64,000 nt of DNA from Tachypleus tridentatus. Lineage: Eukaryota; Arthropoda; Merostomata; Xiphosura; Limulidae. The notes beneath the pieces are model-generated. The model saw only the letters and a list, made by a program, of their open reading frames with translations. It ran no database searches and was not told the DNA's origin. The stretch is from positions 101,045,285 to 101,109,284 of the forward strand of contig NC_134827.1 in NCBI RefSeq assembly GCF_004210375.1, in the 5' to 3' direction. Below, in pieces: positions 44,741-55,345 of the stretch; the first letter of the stretch is position 1; each line of letters begins with the position of its first letter. The position numbers and the translations under genes are program-made.

Positions 44741-44945
44741 TTTAGCAGTAATTATTTGGGCATCGGACGGTCAGGTCATATGGGCAACACTTAATTATTA
44801 TGTTTTGATTTTAGTTGGGTTACCCAGACAACAGTAGTTTGTGAGTCTTCGTTTGGAGTTTAGCTGCGATTATCTGAGCAAGCGGTAATTTTGTACTCGT
44901 GTTTTTAGTTACGATCGTCTAGGCAACAGGTAACACAGGCCTGCA
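44741..44945 (+). repeat. degenerate 45-70 bp repeat
   Basis: TTTAGCAGTAATTATTTGGG (44,741), TTTAGTTGGGTTACCCAGAC (44,810), TTTAGCTGCGATTATCTGAG (44,859) and TTTAGTTACGATCGTCTAGG (44,904), each followed by CAACA.. or CAAGCGG.., suggest an old minisatellite. A single similar unit is at about 46,994 (TTTAACTGCGACTATCCAGG). Confidence 0.5.
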
Positions 44946-45159
44946 ATGGTTTTATTTTTACATGCTCTCCAGTAATTCCTGTATAGTGAATCCGAGACAA
45001 ATTGTGGGTTTCGCACAAATTTTGAACCGTTTGTGTCGAAGAGTTCAGAGAGTGGACTGAAAATAAGGAAAAGTCTTTGCCTTTTGGAATTTCAAAGGTT
45101 TGGCGTAAGCCTAGAAACCACAGAGATGAATGTTGTTTTTGCTCATGAAACGTACAAGG

Positions 45160-46460
45160 CTACAAAACTCGAATAAAAAGAAAATTTGTTATCTGAACCT
45201 TGAGTCTGTTGTAAAACCTATTACACATGGACTTGTACCTACTTCACCAGAGACTCTTCATACAGTTTCATCTGATCCTGATGTCAGTAGACATTATGAT
45301 AAGGATTGCTTTCAACATGAAACATGAAAAACCAAAACTTTTCACAGAAGGTGAACTGATTTTGTAAAAGGTTTGGACCTTCCAAAGGATTCTTCAGATA
45401 TTTTGGGGTCCAGACTTTGGACTAAGAACTTATTTTCTCCAGGGACATCATTTTACTGGTACATAAATCATGAAAAAGAATTTATACCATACTTTTTTCA
45501 ATAAGATTCACTGGTTTATTGCAACAATATTGCTAAATTCATACCTTGCTAAGAGCTGCAGTCTATGAACTGAATGACTGACAATTGCTCATTGGTTCCT
45601 CCAGAAGAAGTCTAAAAGTGTTCTACTTCAAAATGTTAACATATATATGCATCTGCTCCTTTTGATCATTCGGTTCAATTGAAGGAAACGTACGAAAAGT
45701 TCGAAATTCTTCTTAATAAAAAAACCCGCAAAAACTGCATATTGTTGTGTCAAAAGTCTAGTTATACAAAGTTTCCATGTTTTTTTGCATGTGAATGGTA
45801 CAGGAGGGCACGAAATCAACACTGGATAAAGAAGTGATGGTCACACAGAATCAGCCTGATACCAGGATTGAAAACCACTGAACAAGAAAGTTTTATTGAA
45901 ACAAAGAAGGTGACTCTCCAAAGTATCTATATGGACAATTCTCAACTTTTTCGGAAGCAAAACAGAAGGGATTTTTGTTGGGCCTCATATTAAAAAATTG
46001 ACTTCAGTTTAAAAGTTTGAAAGGAGAATGAGGAAAACTGAAAAAGAATCATAGATTGCCTTTTAAGATGTTATTGACAAATGTTTCAGGAAACAACAAT
46101 GACCCAAATTATAAACATATTGTCAATAAAATGATTAATAAATTCAAAGAGTTTGGTTGAAATATGAGCTTGAAAATTCAATTCTTACACTTACATATCG
46201 ACAATAATCAATAACTGAAAATCTGGATACCATCAGCAAATAACAAGGGAAAACGTTTCATCAAGACATCAGGGTAATGGAGAGAATGTATGAGGGAAGG
46301 TGAAACATCAGCATGATGGCTGATTACTGCTGACCTTTAAATGAGATGCTCCAGGTGCAATACATGAAAGACCACAACACAGTTTTTAGACTGAAAGACA
46401 AAGATTTCACAGAAACATCAGGTTGAATGAGGATAGATATTCATTTGACATCAGTTTTCT
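45160..46460 (+). pseudogene. decayed copy of a recurrent uncharacterised invertebrate ORF
   Basis: In shifting plus-strand frames the region yields an ordered series of peptides. These are SVVKPITHGLVPTSPE near 45,205, LDLPKDSSDILGSRLWTKNL and FSPGTSFYWY near 45,375-45,465, DSLVYCNNIAKFI near 45,508, SKSVLLQNVNIYAS near 45,615, HSVQLKETYEKFEILLN near 45,670, SSYTKFPCFF near 45,755, ARNQHWIKK near 45,810, FVGPHIKKL near 45,980, FLGNNNDPNYKHIVNKMINK near 46,090, and a SMMADYC-like piece near 46,310. I recognise this order from predicted proteins repeated many times in arthropod and hydrozoan genomes (motifs HLKETY, YTKFPCFLC, FLGN, EEQGERFHQDI, MMADYCW), for which I know no established function. 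Many stops and frameshifts make it non-functional. The related 65-codon frame at 45,130-45,327 is only its 5' piece. Confidence 0.68.
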
Positions 46461-46581
46461 TACATTATATTTGGTTTGTTTGTATATTTATTAACAAACA
46501 TAACAATAATAAAAAAATGTTATTGTTGTAAATGAAATAATTTACTTCTTCTCGATTTGTAAAAAAACTCCTTACGTAATG

Positions 46582-46857
46582 TTTGTTTGTTTGTTTTTGA
46601 ATTTTACGCAAAGCTACACGAGGGCTATCTGCGGTAGCCATCCCTAATTTAGCAGTGCAAGACTAGAGGGAAGGCAGCTAGTCATCACCACCCACCGCCA
46701 ACTCTTGGGCTACTCGTTTACCAACGAATAGTGGGATTGACCATAACATTATAACGCCCCCACGGCAGAAAGGGCGTTATTTGATGTGAGCGGGATTCGA
46801 ACCCGCGACCCTCAGATTATGAGTCGAACGCTTTAACCCATCTGGCCATGCCGAGCC
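46582..46857 (-). mobile_element. SINE-A, full length
   Basis: TTTTTGAATTTTACGCAAAG tail, near-consensus body, head GGGATTCGAACCCGCGACC and CTGGCCATGCCGAGCC. It has a clear target duplication, CCTTACGTAATG (46,570-46,581) and CCTTACGTGATG (46,858-46,869). The GAGCATGTTTG segment behind the head is shortened to GGGCGTTATTTGATGTGAG. Confidence 0.94.
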
Positions 46858-46869
46858 CCTTACGTGATG

Positions 46870-47371
46870 AAAAAAATCAATATTATTTTCGAAACCCACG
46901 TTGCTGAATTGTGGAAAAATATGTTATTAAAACCAAAACAATTTTTATAAGGTTTAAATTCGCAGATCCGTGTTATTACTATGCTTAAGTTTCGATTTTA
47001 ACTGCGACTATCCAGGAATTTCTAAACCTTTTATACGAACACACTTGACTGTGTAATCTTTGGGTATATATGTCATATAATGTTCACATATCATTAATTT
47101 TGTTTTTATTTAAGATATCTGTATGTATATGTCTGTGTGTGTATATATATCACCATATGAGATGATTTGACAAGTAAAGGACACACGAAGATTTACAGAT
47201 CAATTAAAATTAATTGATGCTTTATTATTATAATTTAGGCTTAAGTTACATCTTTTAGCATGATCATGTAGGACATGTATTCACATTGTAGCTTAAACAC
47301 GTTCCTTCACAAAGTGAGTATCAAACTTTCAAATCTTTTTTCTAATACAACTAGCTAAGGATACTCCCTAA
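46870..47371. other. no gene seen
   Basis: Short TA/TG-rich tract near 47,120-47,150 and AT-rich unique sequence. No coding signal. Confidence 0.5.
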
Positions 47372-47448
47372 GATTCCCCGCTTGGATAGCGGTAGGTCTA
47401 CGGATTTACAACGCTAAAATCAGAGGTTCGATTTCCCTCGGTGGGCTT
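47372..47448 (+). mobile_element. SINE-B head half
   Basis: CCCCGCTTGGATAGCGGTAG, TCTACGGATTTACAACGC, TAAAATCAGAGGTTCG and CCTCGGTGGGCT. The tail is missing and the element is directly followed by an inverted SINE-B. Confidence 0.85.
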
Positions 47449-47459
47449 TTAAAGATTAA

Positions 47460-47580
47460 AGAGTGTGTGTTTTCTTATAGCAAAGCCACATCGGGCTATC
47501 TGCTGAGCCCACCGAGGGAAATCGAACCCTTGATTTTAGCGTTGTAAATCCTTAGACTTACCGCTGTGCCAGCAGGGGGC
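47460..47580 (-). mobile_element. SINE-B, full length
   Basis: GAGTGTGTGTTTTCTTATAG, CAAAGCCACATCGGGCTATC, GCCCACCGAGGGAAATCG, TTGATTTTAGCGTTGTAAAT and GCTGTGCCAGCAGGGGGC. With the plus copy just to the left it forms an inverted repeat of about 75 bp arms. Confidence 0.9.
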
Positions 47581-47930
47581 ACTTCTTAAGGAAGTAAACA
47601 TTTACTAAAGGATTAAGTTAGCTAACACTGTCTTTCATTTGTTATTAAGTTTCTACTGACTTCATTAGATTGTAATTGGATACCATGATTTCTGAAAGGA
47701 AAAACGGGCTCATTAAACTAATTGAATACTTTTGTCTTTAAGTTCGAAGCCAAAAGTCTCTAACAAAATGGGTGTGTGTGCCCTTTTAAGGTGTTTTTAT
47801 CTTCTTTCTTGGTCAAGAAGCCTAAAACAAGGAACCAATCTCTACTGTCGAACAATTTCCAGTTACCTTATAAAAACGAAAATCAAACCAGGAAATTGCG
47901 GGTAATGGAAACCTGAAGTGTTAGGATGTC
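47581..47930. other. no gene seen; one of three degenerate direct repeats
   Basis: GTGTTTTTATCTTCTTTCTT, GGTCAAGAAGCCTAAAACAA (47,790-47,832) resembles 48,168-48,208 and 48,308-48,345 (see findings). No gene recognised. Confidence 0.45.
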
Positions 47931-47931
47931 C

Positions 47932-48135
47932 AACAAGTCTGGAACCGTGGGCACTTCAACCAGTTTTACAGAATGTGTTACACGTGATGTTCTTGTAATC
48001 CGAAACAGGTTTCGCTTAACAGCCGGACTGACTCGACCTTCTCATGTTTCGACGGCACCATAACTAGTAACGTGTCTGAAATTTAAAACAAAGCTGTAAA
48101 TTTCGTGCGATTACAGACTTTTCTGACATCCTGTG
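47932..48135 (+). mobile_element. possible mariner-like MITE, about 200 bp
   Basis: The left end AGGATGTCCAACAAGTCTGG and the reverse complement of the right end, AGGATGTCAGAAAAGTCTGT, match over about 20 bases as terminal inverted repeats. Such ends are typical of mariner-related short elements. No clear TA duplication remains at the left side. No coding content. Confidence 0.6.
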
Positions 48136-48475
48136 TAAAGAAAGTAGAAATATGTCAAATTTTAGGGCGTTTTTATCCCCATTCTGGGGCAAATATTTCT
48201 AAAACAAGGTAGTCTACGTCCATTGTCTGACAGTTTTCATTTGCCAAACAAATAGTTAGGGTGGTAAATACAACTAACTGTGGACGGTAAAGAGTGGAAA
48301 CGTACTATTTCAGGGTTAAAACCCTTTTCTTGGGCAAAATTCCTAAAAAAAAGTGCAATAATCGGGGCAGCCAAGTCTGAGTCTAACTATAATACCAAAA
48401 TGTTCCAAGTTCCATTTCTTAGGAACCGAAATGACCGCTTGGAAGAAGTCTCGTGCGAAACCGTAAATTATACTT
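48136..48475. other. no gene seen
   Basis: Holds two of the three degenerate repeats mentioned for 47.8 kb. A 95-codon open frame starting at 48,280 (non-ATG) runs into the SINE-C and has no known domain. Confidence 0.45.
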
Positions 48476-48598
48476 CTGTTTATTTGTTTCAGCGCAAAGC
48501 TACCAATGGGTTATCTGCTCTGTGCTGTTCATTGCGGAGAATCGAATCCCTAATTTCAACATTATAAGTGTCGAAGCCTATCGATAAGCCACCAGTGG
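48476..48598 (-). mobile_element. SINE-C, full length
   Basis: TTTGTTTCAGCGCAAAGCTA, CTCTGTGCTGTTCATTGCGG, AGAATCGAATCCC and GATAAGCCACCAGTGGGC. The tail reads GCGCAAAG rather than AAGCACAAAG, a small local variant. Confidence 0.75.
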
Positions 48599-49237
48599 GC
48601 GGAAGTAATATTTTCTGTTACCTGTGAACGGAAGCAAATTATGCTAACACAGTAGTAAATAGCATCTTCTCTATATTATGCTTATAAATATTTGTTGGTC
48701 AAGCTACTGTTGCACATTCATGTAGAGTGTAATATGCTTTCACTCAGTATATCTGGGTGAACATAATTAAGTACGTGTGCGTTTCCTTCTTTAATAAATT
48801 TTAAGACTAGATATTGCTATCCGTTATTAATATCTTGCAACTGCAGAGAAATATTGTGTTATGAAAAAAACAGCAAAAGAGAAATGAAAGCATAATTTAC
48901 TTCATCACAGCATGGATTGATGGTAAACAACTCGTGCATGAAATTGCTTTCATTACAGAGTTACTTGTATCATTAGGGCTAGCCTGAAGGTAACAAAATT
49001 TCGCTATTAAGTGCAAAGTGATTACTCATCTCATTAAAGTAAACTGTTTAGATAAACCTGCTAGACACAATAAGTGTTTTATAGTTTCAAAATTCGTAAT
49101 TTTGTTGACTATAGGTTGTATAGCGCGTGAATTATTAAAACCAACTGCAAAAACTGTTTAAAGTACTTTCGATAAATCAAATGTCTAGGATTACGAATAA
49201 TACATTACCTAGACATTATAAACGTAATGTCACTAAC
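48599..49237. other. no gene seen
   Basis: Unique-looking AT-rich DNA without recognised features. Confidence 0.5.
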
Positions 49238-49305
49238 GCGTGTTTGTGTGTTTTTTCTTATAGTAAAGCCACATTGGGCTCTCTGCTGAGTCCACCGAGG
49301 GAAAT
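49238..49305 (-). mobile_element. SINE-B tail fragment
   Basis: GTGTTTGTGTGTTTTTTCTT, ATAGTAAAGCCACATTGGGC and GAGTCCACCGAGGGAAATC. It stops inside the B box. Confidence 0.8.
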
Positions 49306-49365
49306 CACTAACGTCATGCTTGTAAAAGAAGAAAAACATTTTCGTTGGATACCCCCTAAAACATC

Positions 49366-49649
49366 AGTTTGTTTGTTTGTTTGTTTTGAATTTCGCGCAA
49401 AGCTACTCGAGGGCTATCTGCGCTAGCCGTCCCTAATTTAGCAGTGTGAGACTAGAGGGAAGGCAGCTAGTCATCACCACCCACCGCCAACTCTTGGGCT
49501 ACTCTTTTACCAACAAATAGTGGGATTGACCGTCACATTATAACGCCCCTACGGCTGAAAGGGCGAGCATGTTTGGTGCGACCGGGATTCGAACCCGCGA
49601 CCCTCGGATGACGAGTTGAACGCCTTAACGCACTTGGCCATGCCGGGCC
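49366..49649 (-). mobile_element. SINE-A, near-consensus full length
   Basis: (GTTT)n, GAATTTCGCGCAAAGCTACT, CGAGGGCTATCTGCGCTAGC, a complete body, GGGATTCGAACCCGCGACC, GTTGAACGCCTTAACGCAC and TTGGCCATGCCGGGCC. It is the cleanest copy in the window and a good query for defining the family. The anticodon triplet is mutated (GATGACGAG on the plus strand instead of GATTACGAG changes the loop next to CGT). Confidence 0.95.
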
Positions 49650-51419
49650 ATCCAATAGAAACGCACGTGGTCTCAAAAAGGAACGACGAGCCAATCATTC
49701 TGATTGTCCTTGTAATTAATGTAAATGTATTAAGTCAGAAAAATATCGAATATTTCAGTTCCTTACTTCAAATTTAGTTGTTTTTTTTCTAATATATTCA
49801 CTAGCGTATTAAGTTTAAGTGGCGATCTAGGCCAACAATTTCAGATGGGCCCCCTTCTTCTCAATTGATTCGTCAGGAAAATTACCTACCGACACAAAAA
49901 CACAAATAAAGTAAATCGCAGTGAGTGAACCGGACGAAAACTGTTTTCATTAAATTTATTTTGAAATTAAAAAGAAAAAATATTGAAATTTTTATCCCTT
50001 AGATGCGCCCCTCAAATTCTCGCGCTCTTGAGCTCAGGACTCGAAAACATTTTTTGATGAATACGCTCCTTGATACATATTTATGTGAACGAAGTTTGTG
50101 ATTCTCCATGCAAAAGATGAGACATCACCAGAGTAACGCATAATATTCCAGTGTGGTAAATTCTCGAAGGATGGTGACCAAATTCACGACTGGGTTAAGT
50201 TTCAGTGATTATACATACAGAACCACAGGTTCATAGTCAGTAATTACAGAATACTATGACAACTAATATAAAAATAAGACTGAGTTGATCTCTGCTGTTG
50301 CCAGAACAACAGTGGCTGTAAACATTATTTATTGTTATTACCACAGCTGTTTCAAATGGTGGAATAACACTGTTTTTGTTTTCTGAAGACCATAACACCA
50401 TTATTATAACACATCAACTTAAAATGTTTAGATGTATTTCAGATTAAGAGAAGTCAACAATCAAGGTAGAATCCCTGTTCTTGTTGTTGAAGAGGTATAA
50501 CATATAGTAAAAACAAAAAAGTACCACACGAAACAAATTGCTTCTGGTATGTTTTTATATGAACTGTACCACGTATATCAATAATTCCTATAAATATTTG
50601 TTTATGGTTTTAATGATGGTTAGAGCCATTAGTTTAAAACTGACGACTGAAGTGGCCACGGCTAGGCTCAGTGTTCTAACTACATTAATTCCCCTTGCTG
50701 GTTATCTTAGATTTGTCAGACCCTCCACCCACCCAAATTTTTGCTGGGAGCACCCCGCACTTATGGGGAGAGGCGGGGGCGTACTTATGGACAGTTGAAA
50801 AAGTTTAATGAAGTAGTGGAGTACAGAGCTGTTTTATATTAAAAACTTCCTTCAGGGGTTTCGAACTCATTTCAGTCGGAATTGCCTTTTTTAATTCATT
50901 TTAAAATAGTAAATTAATACGTATAATAGTTGTTGTATGGTAAAAAAGTTTCTAGGTTCCCCTTATATTTTATTTCTCTTTTCCATCGAGATAAAAAGTT
51001 AAGCCGATTTTCTTAACTTAGTAAAAATAAAAAAGACACGTGAGACATCGGTTTCTTAATAACTTTAGTTAACCAAAAAAAACACGTGATCGATCAGTAC
51101 AAAAAGCACCTAACATCTTTAAACATACAGAACAAATGTCGCAGTTTTCTAATAGGACTCTTAAATAAGCAAAAATATTAGTTTCCATGTTAAAAGTATC
51201 TAGGTGTACTGTATAACGTTGTTAGGAAAACGGCTAGAGGAATCTAACTGATACTGCATAACCTAACGTACTAAAACAGTTCTTCCTGATGTTTTAGCTA
51301 TAGTAAGTTCAGTAAATATATTAGGGGAAAGTCTGGACAAATCTCACTTATTCAGTATACGCAGATATAGACTTTGAACAACCTTGAGGCACTTGAAAAG
51401 TCAAAATAACAGAAGATTT
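49650..51419. other. no gene seen
   Basis: The largest feature-free stretch apart from 32-34 kb. An 86-codon open frame at 50,538-50,798 contains a hydrophobic start but no recognisable family. A G-rich GGAGAGGCGGGGGCG near 50,766 is isolated. No repeats recognised. Confidence 0.45.
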
Positions 51420-51695
51420 GTTGTTGTTGTTTTTTAATTTCGCGCCAAGCTACACAAGGGCTATCTACGCTAGCCGTCCCTAATTTAGCAGTGTAAGACA
51501 AGAGGGAAGGCAGCTAGTCATCACCACCCACTGCTAACTCTTGGGCTACTTTTTTACCAACAAATAGTGGGAATGACCATAACATTATAACGCCCCCACG
51601 GGTGAAAGGGCGAGCATGTTTGATGCGACCGGGATTCGAACCCGCAACCCTCAGATTACGAGTCGAACGCCTTAACCCACCTGGCCATGTCGGGC
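51420..51695 (-). mobile_element. SINE-A, full length
   Basis: (GTT)n tail, AATTTCGCGCCAAGCTACAC, body with CCACTGCTAACTCTTGGGC, head GGGATTCGAACCCGCAACC and CTGGCCATGTCGGGCC. Confidence 0.93.
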
Positions 51696-51805
51696 CGCAA
51701 TTTTCAAGAAACTCAGATATTGTGCTGTTCAAAATTATACTAACAACAAATACGTTGTAACACCCTGCGAAACATTTGGCATGCGCAAAAAACAGTGAAG
51801 CTAGA

Positions 51806-52124
51806 ATAAAAGTCCAAACCCTGTATTGAAGTATTATAAAAGTCAAACAAAAGTCCAAACCCTGTATTGAAGTATTAATTATAAAAGTCAAACAAAAGTC
51901 CAAATCCTGTATTGAAGTATTATAAAAGTCAAACAAAAGTCCAAACCCTGTATTGAAGTATTATAAAAGTCAAACAAAAGTCCAAACCCTGTATTGAAGT
52001 ATTATAAAAGTCAAACAAAAGTCCAAACCCTGTATTGAAGTATTATTAAAGTCAAATAAAAGTCCAAACCCTGTATTGAAGTATTATGAAAGTCAAATAA
52101 AAGTCCAAGCCCTGTATTGAAGTA
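51806..52124 (+). repeat. 41-bp minisatellite, about 8 copies
   Basis: AGTCCAAACCCTGTATTGAA, GTATTATAAAAGTCAAACAAA starts at 51,811, 51,852, 51,897, 51,938, 51,979, 52,020, 52,061 and 52,102. One unit has 4 extra bases. The array continues for a few bases after the MITE at 52,125-52,532. Confidence 0.95.
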
Positions 52125-52532
52125 TTGGGTTGAGGAATAATTCGTGAGCGTTTTTTCAAGTTAACAAAATATATTCATAAATGAAACGCTTTCGCAAAAT
52201 ATTTCATGTCATTTGGTAGATAATTTTTTGCTCTAATAGATGGTGTGTTTGATTTTCATGTGTCTTTAATTTTTGCTTTCATTTTCAGCTCATTAAATGG
52301 AATGTCAAGTGGACAAAATCGAGCATTTTCGACACCATCTGCTTTTCGCATTTAATTTCTTGCAATTTCGTTTAAAACAATGCATACTATATACCTAGGT
52401 ATTACATGAAATAAAGTATCATAATAAATGTTTTGGGTGTAATGTGTTCATACATTGAAGTATTGTATAGTCTTGCATGTAATGCTTGAATGAAATTATT
52501 TAAAAACGCTCACGAATTATTCCTCAACCTAA
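52125..52532 (+). mobile_element. 408-bp mariner-like MITE inside the 41-bp array
   Basis: The ends TTGGGTTGAGGAATAATTCG, TGAGCGTTTTT and the mirrored right end (reverse complement TTAGGTTGAGGAATAATTCG, TGAGCGTTTTT) match over about 30 bases with one or two differences. TA at 52,123-52,124 and 52,533-52,534 is the target duplication. It encodes no protein. Insertion split the last 41-bp unit: GTAT precedes it and ATTATAAAAGTCAAACAA follows. Confidence 0.9.
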
Positions 52533-52837
52533 TATTATAAAAGTCAAACAACAAAAAATAGGAAAACATTGCTTTCTTTTTTCATGTTAATGTTTCTACT
52601 TGTTTTACTTGCAATAGAAATAAAAGTATATTATTTAATTTACCACCTTTTACATTGCAGTTTACAGAGTTTGCTCTTTTGGATATCACATCTTTATTAT
52701 AGCTGGCCCCTTTATTTTAATTTGGCTGTTTTGGCACATGTCAAATGTTTTATCAGATTTTTGTACAAGAAAATGACGTTATAACTTAGCAAGTTGCTCT
52801 GAAGCCATTTTTAAGCGAGTATTTCAAGAGAGGGTAA

Positions 52838-53020
52838 TCCTAACATGATTGTACAGCAGAGAAGAGAAACTGTAACATGATTGGACAATACAGGAGTGTA
52901 AACCTAACACGATTGGATAACAGAGGAGAGTAAGCCTATTACGATTGGACAACAAAGAAATCTAAATCTTACATGATTGGACAACAGAGGAATGTAAATC
53001 AAACATGAATAGACAGTCCA
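52838..53020 (+). repeat. 32-bp minisatellite, 5-6 degenerate copies
   Basis: ACATGATTGGACAACAGAGG, A.TGTAAATCTA recurs at 52,843, 52,875, 52,907, 52,939, 52,971 and 53,003, a strict 32-bp spacing despite substitutions. Confidence 0.88.
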
Positions 53021-53610
53021 CTAAAACTCTGTTAACATATGCTTGTTCAAATAGGTTGTTTTGATAACAAAATTATATACAAATTATTCAGTTTTTTACG
53101 TAAGAATAAAACATAAGAGTTCTTAATTTTCACCAAAGATTCTTCTCAAAAACTACAATAACTAGCCCCTTTGTGATAACGTTAGCGGACGTCTGACAAG
53201 GAATGATGTCATTAAGCCATAATGCTAACAAATATGTGTTACATCAATGAAAATTACGAAACTGTTTTCGAAAAACAACGCATTAAATCTCCCTTGATGA
53301 CGTTTCTAAAGAAACGTGAGATTGAGATATGACGTCAAGAAATACCATTATTACGTCGATGAAGGACAGAAAGCTTGAAACTACGTGTTCAATTTGACTT
53401 TTACTGACAATAAATTACGCAGTTCGGTGTCGCTTTATCTTGTTACTTGTTGATTTAAAACAAGGTATTAAAGAGTGAACTTGTTAGATGTTCTGGTAGG
53501 CCTTAACGTTAGTGGTACGAATAAAGTTACTGCCTTGAATACTCCATTAAGAAATGAATATGAAATGGTATTTTAATAGAAAGTATTTTAAACGCCAACC
53601 TCCTCAAAAA
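53021..53610. other. no gene seen
   Basis: Contains an 18-bp near-perfect inverted repeat, ACGTTTCTAAAGAAACGT, at 53,300-53,317 and a TGACGTCA at 53,330-53,337, 12 bp apart. No open frame of interest. Confidence 0.5.
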
Positions 53611-53838
53611 GTTCGTTTGTTTTTGGAGAACTCCCTGTGCTCGCCGTCCCTGATCTAGTGGTATGAAACTTCAGGGAAGGCAGCTAGTCATCACCAATCA
53701 TCGCCAATAGTGTGATTAATCGTCATATCATAACGCTTCTACAGCTGAAACGGCAAGTTTGGAGTAACGAGGACTCGAACCTATTTCTCATTCTCAGATT
53801 TCCAGTCGAACGCCCCAACCACCTGGCCATGCCGGGCC
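53611..53838 (-). mobile_element. SINE-A, shortened and diverged
   Basis: The tail is cut (GTTTTTGGAGAACTCCCTGT), the body has a deletion after CATCGCCAA, and the head has an insertion (ACTCGAACCTATTTCTCATT). It ends CCACCTGGCCATGCCGGGCC. Confidence 0.85.
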
Positions 53839-53865
53839 TCCTCGAAAAGAACATTCGTTATTTTT

Positions 53866-53981
53866 TTTGTATTTTCTTATAGCAAAGTCACATCGAGCTA
53901 TCTGCTGTGTCCATCGAGGGGAATCGAACCGCTGATTTTAGTGTTATAAATCCGAAGACTTACCACTGTCACAGCATGGGA
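53866..53981 (-). mobile_element. SINE-B, full length
   Basis: TATTTTCTTATAGCAAAGTC, ACATCGAGCTATCTGCTG, GAGGGGAATCGAACC, CTGATTTTAGTGTTATAAAT and CACTGTCACAGCATGGG. Confidence 0.85.
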
Positions 53982-54729
53982 CACATTCAATGTAGTGGTT
54001 ATCGAAGAGACACAGTAGGCATTTATAAACACACTCTAGCCGTCTGTTTGTTAAAATATAATTTACGTTTCTGGTATGTATATAAAGAATAAAACTTGTT
54101 ACATCGCTAAAAATGTTCGAACCGTGTTGATATCTTTTCGCCTGTAATTAATACATTTCACTTAAACACTTGTTGTTGCAACCGGTATTAACCTTCGACG
54201 TTTTAGTAAACTTTACAAAACACTGTAAAGCGTAGGAAGTCTGCAGATAAAAGAAATGTCATACATCAACAACACTGTTCATCGCTTGAGCAATCTTTTA
54301 TCATTTAGCGGCCAAACGTAATTAAAATGCTTCTCTGTCACACACAGACGCACACATGAAACATTAACGCCATCCAGAGATTATGGAAAACAGCCATTAC
54401 CTGATGTGACTGAAAAACTTAAGATTACCGATCCTCGGTGCTTTGAATTACTCTTTAATTATAAATTACTGCACGGACGTGTGTCGGCCATGTTTGAGCT
54501 GCTATAAAACTGTTTCTTAGTTGAGGAGCCGGCGATTGAAGATATACATTTTCAGGATTCCTTCCATGATGACTGCTTTTGACATATATAACCAAAGCAA
54601 ACGTGATAGGATACACAGGTGAGTCAAAATGGCTACTTGGTGTTGCAAATGTTGACTGTCTAATGATATAGAATTTGCTATAAAACTTATTGTTTATCGG
54701 AAATGAGGACTTTCAGGACAGTGGGACGA
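53982..54729. other. no gene seen
   Basis: Unique-looking sequence with no recognised coding or repeat signal. Confidence 0.5.
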
Positions 54730-54905
54730 GGACTGTTGGTTAACACGTGCTGGACTATGAATCCGAGAGACTAAGGTTTGGGTCACAGTCATGGCTGCAT
54801 TATAAGATTGACAGTCTAATTTTTCTAATCGATCGTACAAAAGGTTGGCGGTGGGTGTTGCTGACCAACTCCCTTCCTTCTAGTTCAGAATTAGACGAGT
54901 TATTA
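54730..54905 (+). mobile_element. SINE-D
   Basis: GAGGACTGTTGGTTAACACG, TGCTGGACTATGAATCCG and GGTTTGGGTCACAGTCATGG form the head. AAAGGTTGGCGGTGGGTGTT, GCTGACCAACTCCCTTCC and TAGTTCAGAATTAG form the body. The tail is missing. Confidence 0.65.
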
Positions 54906-55010
54906 CACGAGTTAAAGTTCAGTATTCTTGGAACATCTATTCTTTACTTTACAGGATAAAAAAAATGTATGGATTAGGACATTCAGTTTGCATATCCAAT
55001 GCAGCTGGTA

Positions 55011-55044
55011 TAATATATATATATGTGTGTGTGTGTGTGTATAC
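55011..55044. repeat. (TA)n(TG)n microsatellite
   Basis: About 14 bases of TA repeats are followed by about 18 bases of TG repeats. Confidence 0.9.
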
Positions 55045-55345
55045 GTCTTAACTTATAATCCATAGAGAAACTAATTATGCAGTCACGTGCTCTATAGTGT
55101 TGGCATCCAGAATGTTTCACCCAATCTCATTGTGCAAAAACTACACATTATTAATGGCTTCTGTCACACTCATGTAGTTTCTCCTTACAACTACCACGGA
55201 TTCCATGAAAACTTTAAACATGTTCTATGAACTGTTATGCACCAAGTAGCTTATGGAACCATTATTATGTTGCTTATGGTGTCACTAATGACATACGAGA
55301 TACACAAAGAAATTGAAATTAGAATGTCTTTAATATTGCCTGTAA

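Noticed and set aside
49575..49649. tRNA-Thr-like gene
   Set aside because: The tRNA-like segment is followed by the SINE-A body. The same holds for all other tRNA-like heads in the window, so none is reported as a tRNA gene.
50538..50798. 86-codon plus-strand frame with hydrophobic start
   Set aside because: Non-ATG start, no family resemblance, and length within chance expectation for AT-rich DNA.
53300..53317. Heat-shock element
   Set aside because: ACGTTTCTAAAGAAACGT contains TTC and GAA, but their spacing (four bases) is not that of a canonical element and no gene is near.
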